Of a stretch of 15,302 nucleotides of DNA, positions 15,201-15,302 are shown one piece after another. The translations under genes and the position numbers were made by a program. Under the pieces are notes generated by a model, which worked only from the letters and a program-made list of their open reading frames with translations, made no database searches and was not told the origin of the DNA. The stretch is taken from NCBI GenBank assembly GCA_900766325.1, contig CAAFVA010000036.1, positions 1 to 15,302 on the forward strand. The letters run 5' to 3'. Positions within the stretch are counted from its first letter, which is position 1. Each line of letters opens with the position of its first letter. This DNA comes from Bacilli bacterium. GTDB taxonomy: Bacteria > Bacillota_I > Bacilli_A > RF39 > UBA660.

Positions 15201-15302
15201 TAAAAATATTAATTCGTTTAAAACATCAATTCTTTTCGACATTAACTCTGGTGATGAAGCAAGTGCTTCGCTTGCAATAAAATCGTCCATTGGAAACAAT
15301 AA
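12204..15302 (-). CDS. mfd: Mfd, transcription-repair coupling factor (5' end missing)
   Basis: About 1032 residues are visible. Alignment to the B. subtilis protein in memory (LLYPVNEL against LLFPMDDF) puts the first visible residue near position 80, so the true start lies beyond the right edge; the TTG at 15299 is internal. Mfd is a DNA translocase that removes RNA polymerase stalled at lesions and recruits UvrA. Seen in order are the UvrB-homology part (GEFSNRGYVLDIFP), the RNA-polymerase-interacting segment (PGDYVVHQTHGIGRYLGI), Walker A in GDVGYGKTEVA (about residue 515), DEEQRFG (about 615), LSATPIPRTLQMS, the second RecA domain (VLVCTTIIETGIDISNANT, QIRGRIGRG) and the conserved AIRGAGDVLG translocation motif. 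The domain plan is complete with no frameshift. spoVT follows directly, as in B. subtilis. Confidence 0.97.
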   Translation of the reverse strand, partial: LLFPMDDFIASEALASSPELMSKRIDVLNELIFLNDRKIIITNLMGYLRFLPDNNLWKTLNINLKNGDVISRDDLIEKLLKIGYQKESLVTKTGEFSNRGYVLDIFPFGYDNPIRLEFFDDEIESIREYDPNSQLSTGKKDQVNIMPFTEFINEKNIEDVPSRQSLLPRVVNKVSKLSEYIPSKIEMFIDLDTVFLAYERIMEEVTEFKEEDIFDVSSYMHDLKSIIPKKYVNVLSVDNYNKNDENIVENYFSTGIECFNGNYNKINAFLNKMLEDNKKIIVCLQDNNIIDEFISKSKINVIISDKNHLKENVVNVVKEKLSNGFIINNYVFLTSSEIYKENKIVNYKSRFKYGSKIKDINKLNPGDYVVHQTHGIGRYLGIVTLNVRGLKKDFIHLAYKDSDKLYIPVEKIEYISKYSSNEGVKPRLNKLGGTEWIKQKAKIRNKVKNIAKELLEVSAKRKLMPGFAFLKDDEEQLIFENKFSYEETKDQLKAIREIKEDMEEPFPMDRLLCGDVGYGKTEVAFRAIFKAIKSGKQACLLCPTTILSKQHYNNAQERFSSFGVNIEVLNRFVSDKKKNTILEGLKNGKIDLIIGTHRLLSNDVKFKDLGLLVIDEEQRFGVTHKEKIKKYKENVDVLTLSATPIPRTLQMSLTGIRELSLIETPPGFRYPVQTYVLRENDQVIKDAIYKELSRDGQVFFLYNNVSKIENQVFRIKKLIPEAKVCYVHGQMNKEKIERTMESFVNKEYDVLVCTTIIETGIDISNANTLIVLDADHFGLSQLYQIRGRIGRGRQIAYAYLMYNKSKELTDVAIKRLDAIKEFTELGSGYALAVRDLAIRGAGDVLGAEQSGFIDSVGYDMYLKILNEEVEKLKGNIDFDYKEEQTDERPFIEVSTHISDKYAESEDLKIEIHKMINTIDSLDTFNKVKNELTDRFGKLDDSIIVYMLEELFQEKAKKKGVFKVDQSLGSITVYFNKEASKKQDGANVLSSLFKISNSFDVSYFNNILRITLKTKDLKEHYLYYLLKMLDVIE

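Noticed and set aside
1..15302. Mollicute-type code (TGA as Trp)
   Set aside because: veg terminates on TGA, and Trp codons inspected in mfd and the surface proteins are TGG.
1..15302. CRISPR array, tRNA, rRNA, insertion sequence or prophage
   Set aside because: No regularly spaced repeats, cloverleaf-like segments, terminal inverted repeats or transposase/integrase frames were seen on either strand.

Overview
The window is about 15.3 kb of AT-rich DNA with every supported gene on the minus strand, so it reads right to left. It holds twelve protein genes and no rRNA, tRNA, CRISPR or insertion sequence. The gene set (SpoVT, YabG, Veg, SpoVG, YabP, YabQ, with TatD, a 3D-domain protein, KsgA/RsmA and Mfd) is the abrB-to-spoIIE region of endospore-forming Bacillota. 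TGA is a stop (veg ends on it) and Trp is TGG, so the code is standard rather than mollicute. The extreme AT content, tight packing and a large adhesin operon suggest an uncultured, reduced-genome, host-associated (probably gut) spore-former. That placement is inference.

Layout in the direction of transcription: mfd (5' end beyond the right edge); spoVT; a 60-residue two-helix membrane protein; tatD; a membrane-anchored 3D-domain protein in the yabE position; ksgA; yabG; veg; an operon of two large secreted proteins (1592 aa multi-Ig protein, then a 781 aa thioester adhesin with SpaA/Cna_B repeats); spoVG; yabP; and the first 42 codons of yabQ at the left edge. Compared with B. subtilis from general knowledge, mfd-spoVT has moved upstream of tatD, rnmV is missing between the 3D gene and ksgA, the genes usually found between veg and spoVG are replaced by the adhesin operon, and spoVG abuts yabPQ.

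Housekeeping genes (Mfd transcription-repair coupling, KsgA rRNA dimethylation, TatD nuclease) alternate with sporulation genes: SpoVT as a late forespore regulator, YabG as a coat-processing protease, YabP and YabQ as mother-cell cortex/coat proteins, and SpoVG as a nucleic-acid-binding regulator. Regulatory signals are unusually legible. There is a near-consensus sigma-G promoter at spoVT, sigma-E-like boxes at yabG and yabP, several sigma-A promoters with an extended TGN -10, and terminators whose hairpins usually swallow the stop codon of the gene they end.

The most distinctive element is the two-gene surface operon (780-7990). Its second product keeps the Cys and Gln of a thioester domain able to bind host surfaces covalently. 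Neither protein has an LPXTG signal and no sortase is encoded here. The two proteins share a DGS-x-QDI motif.
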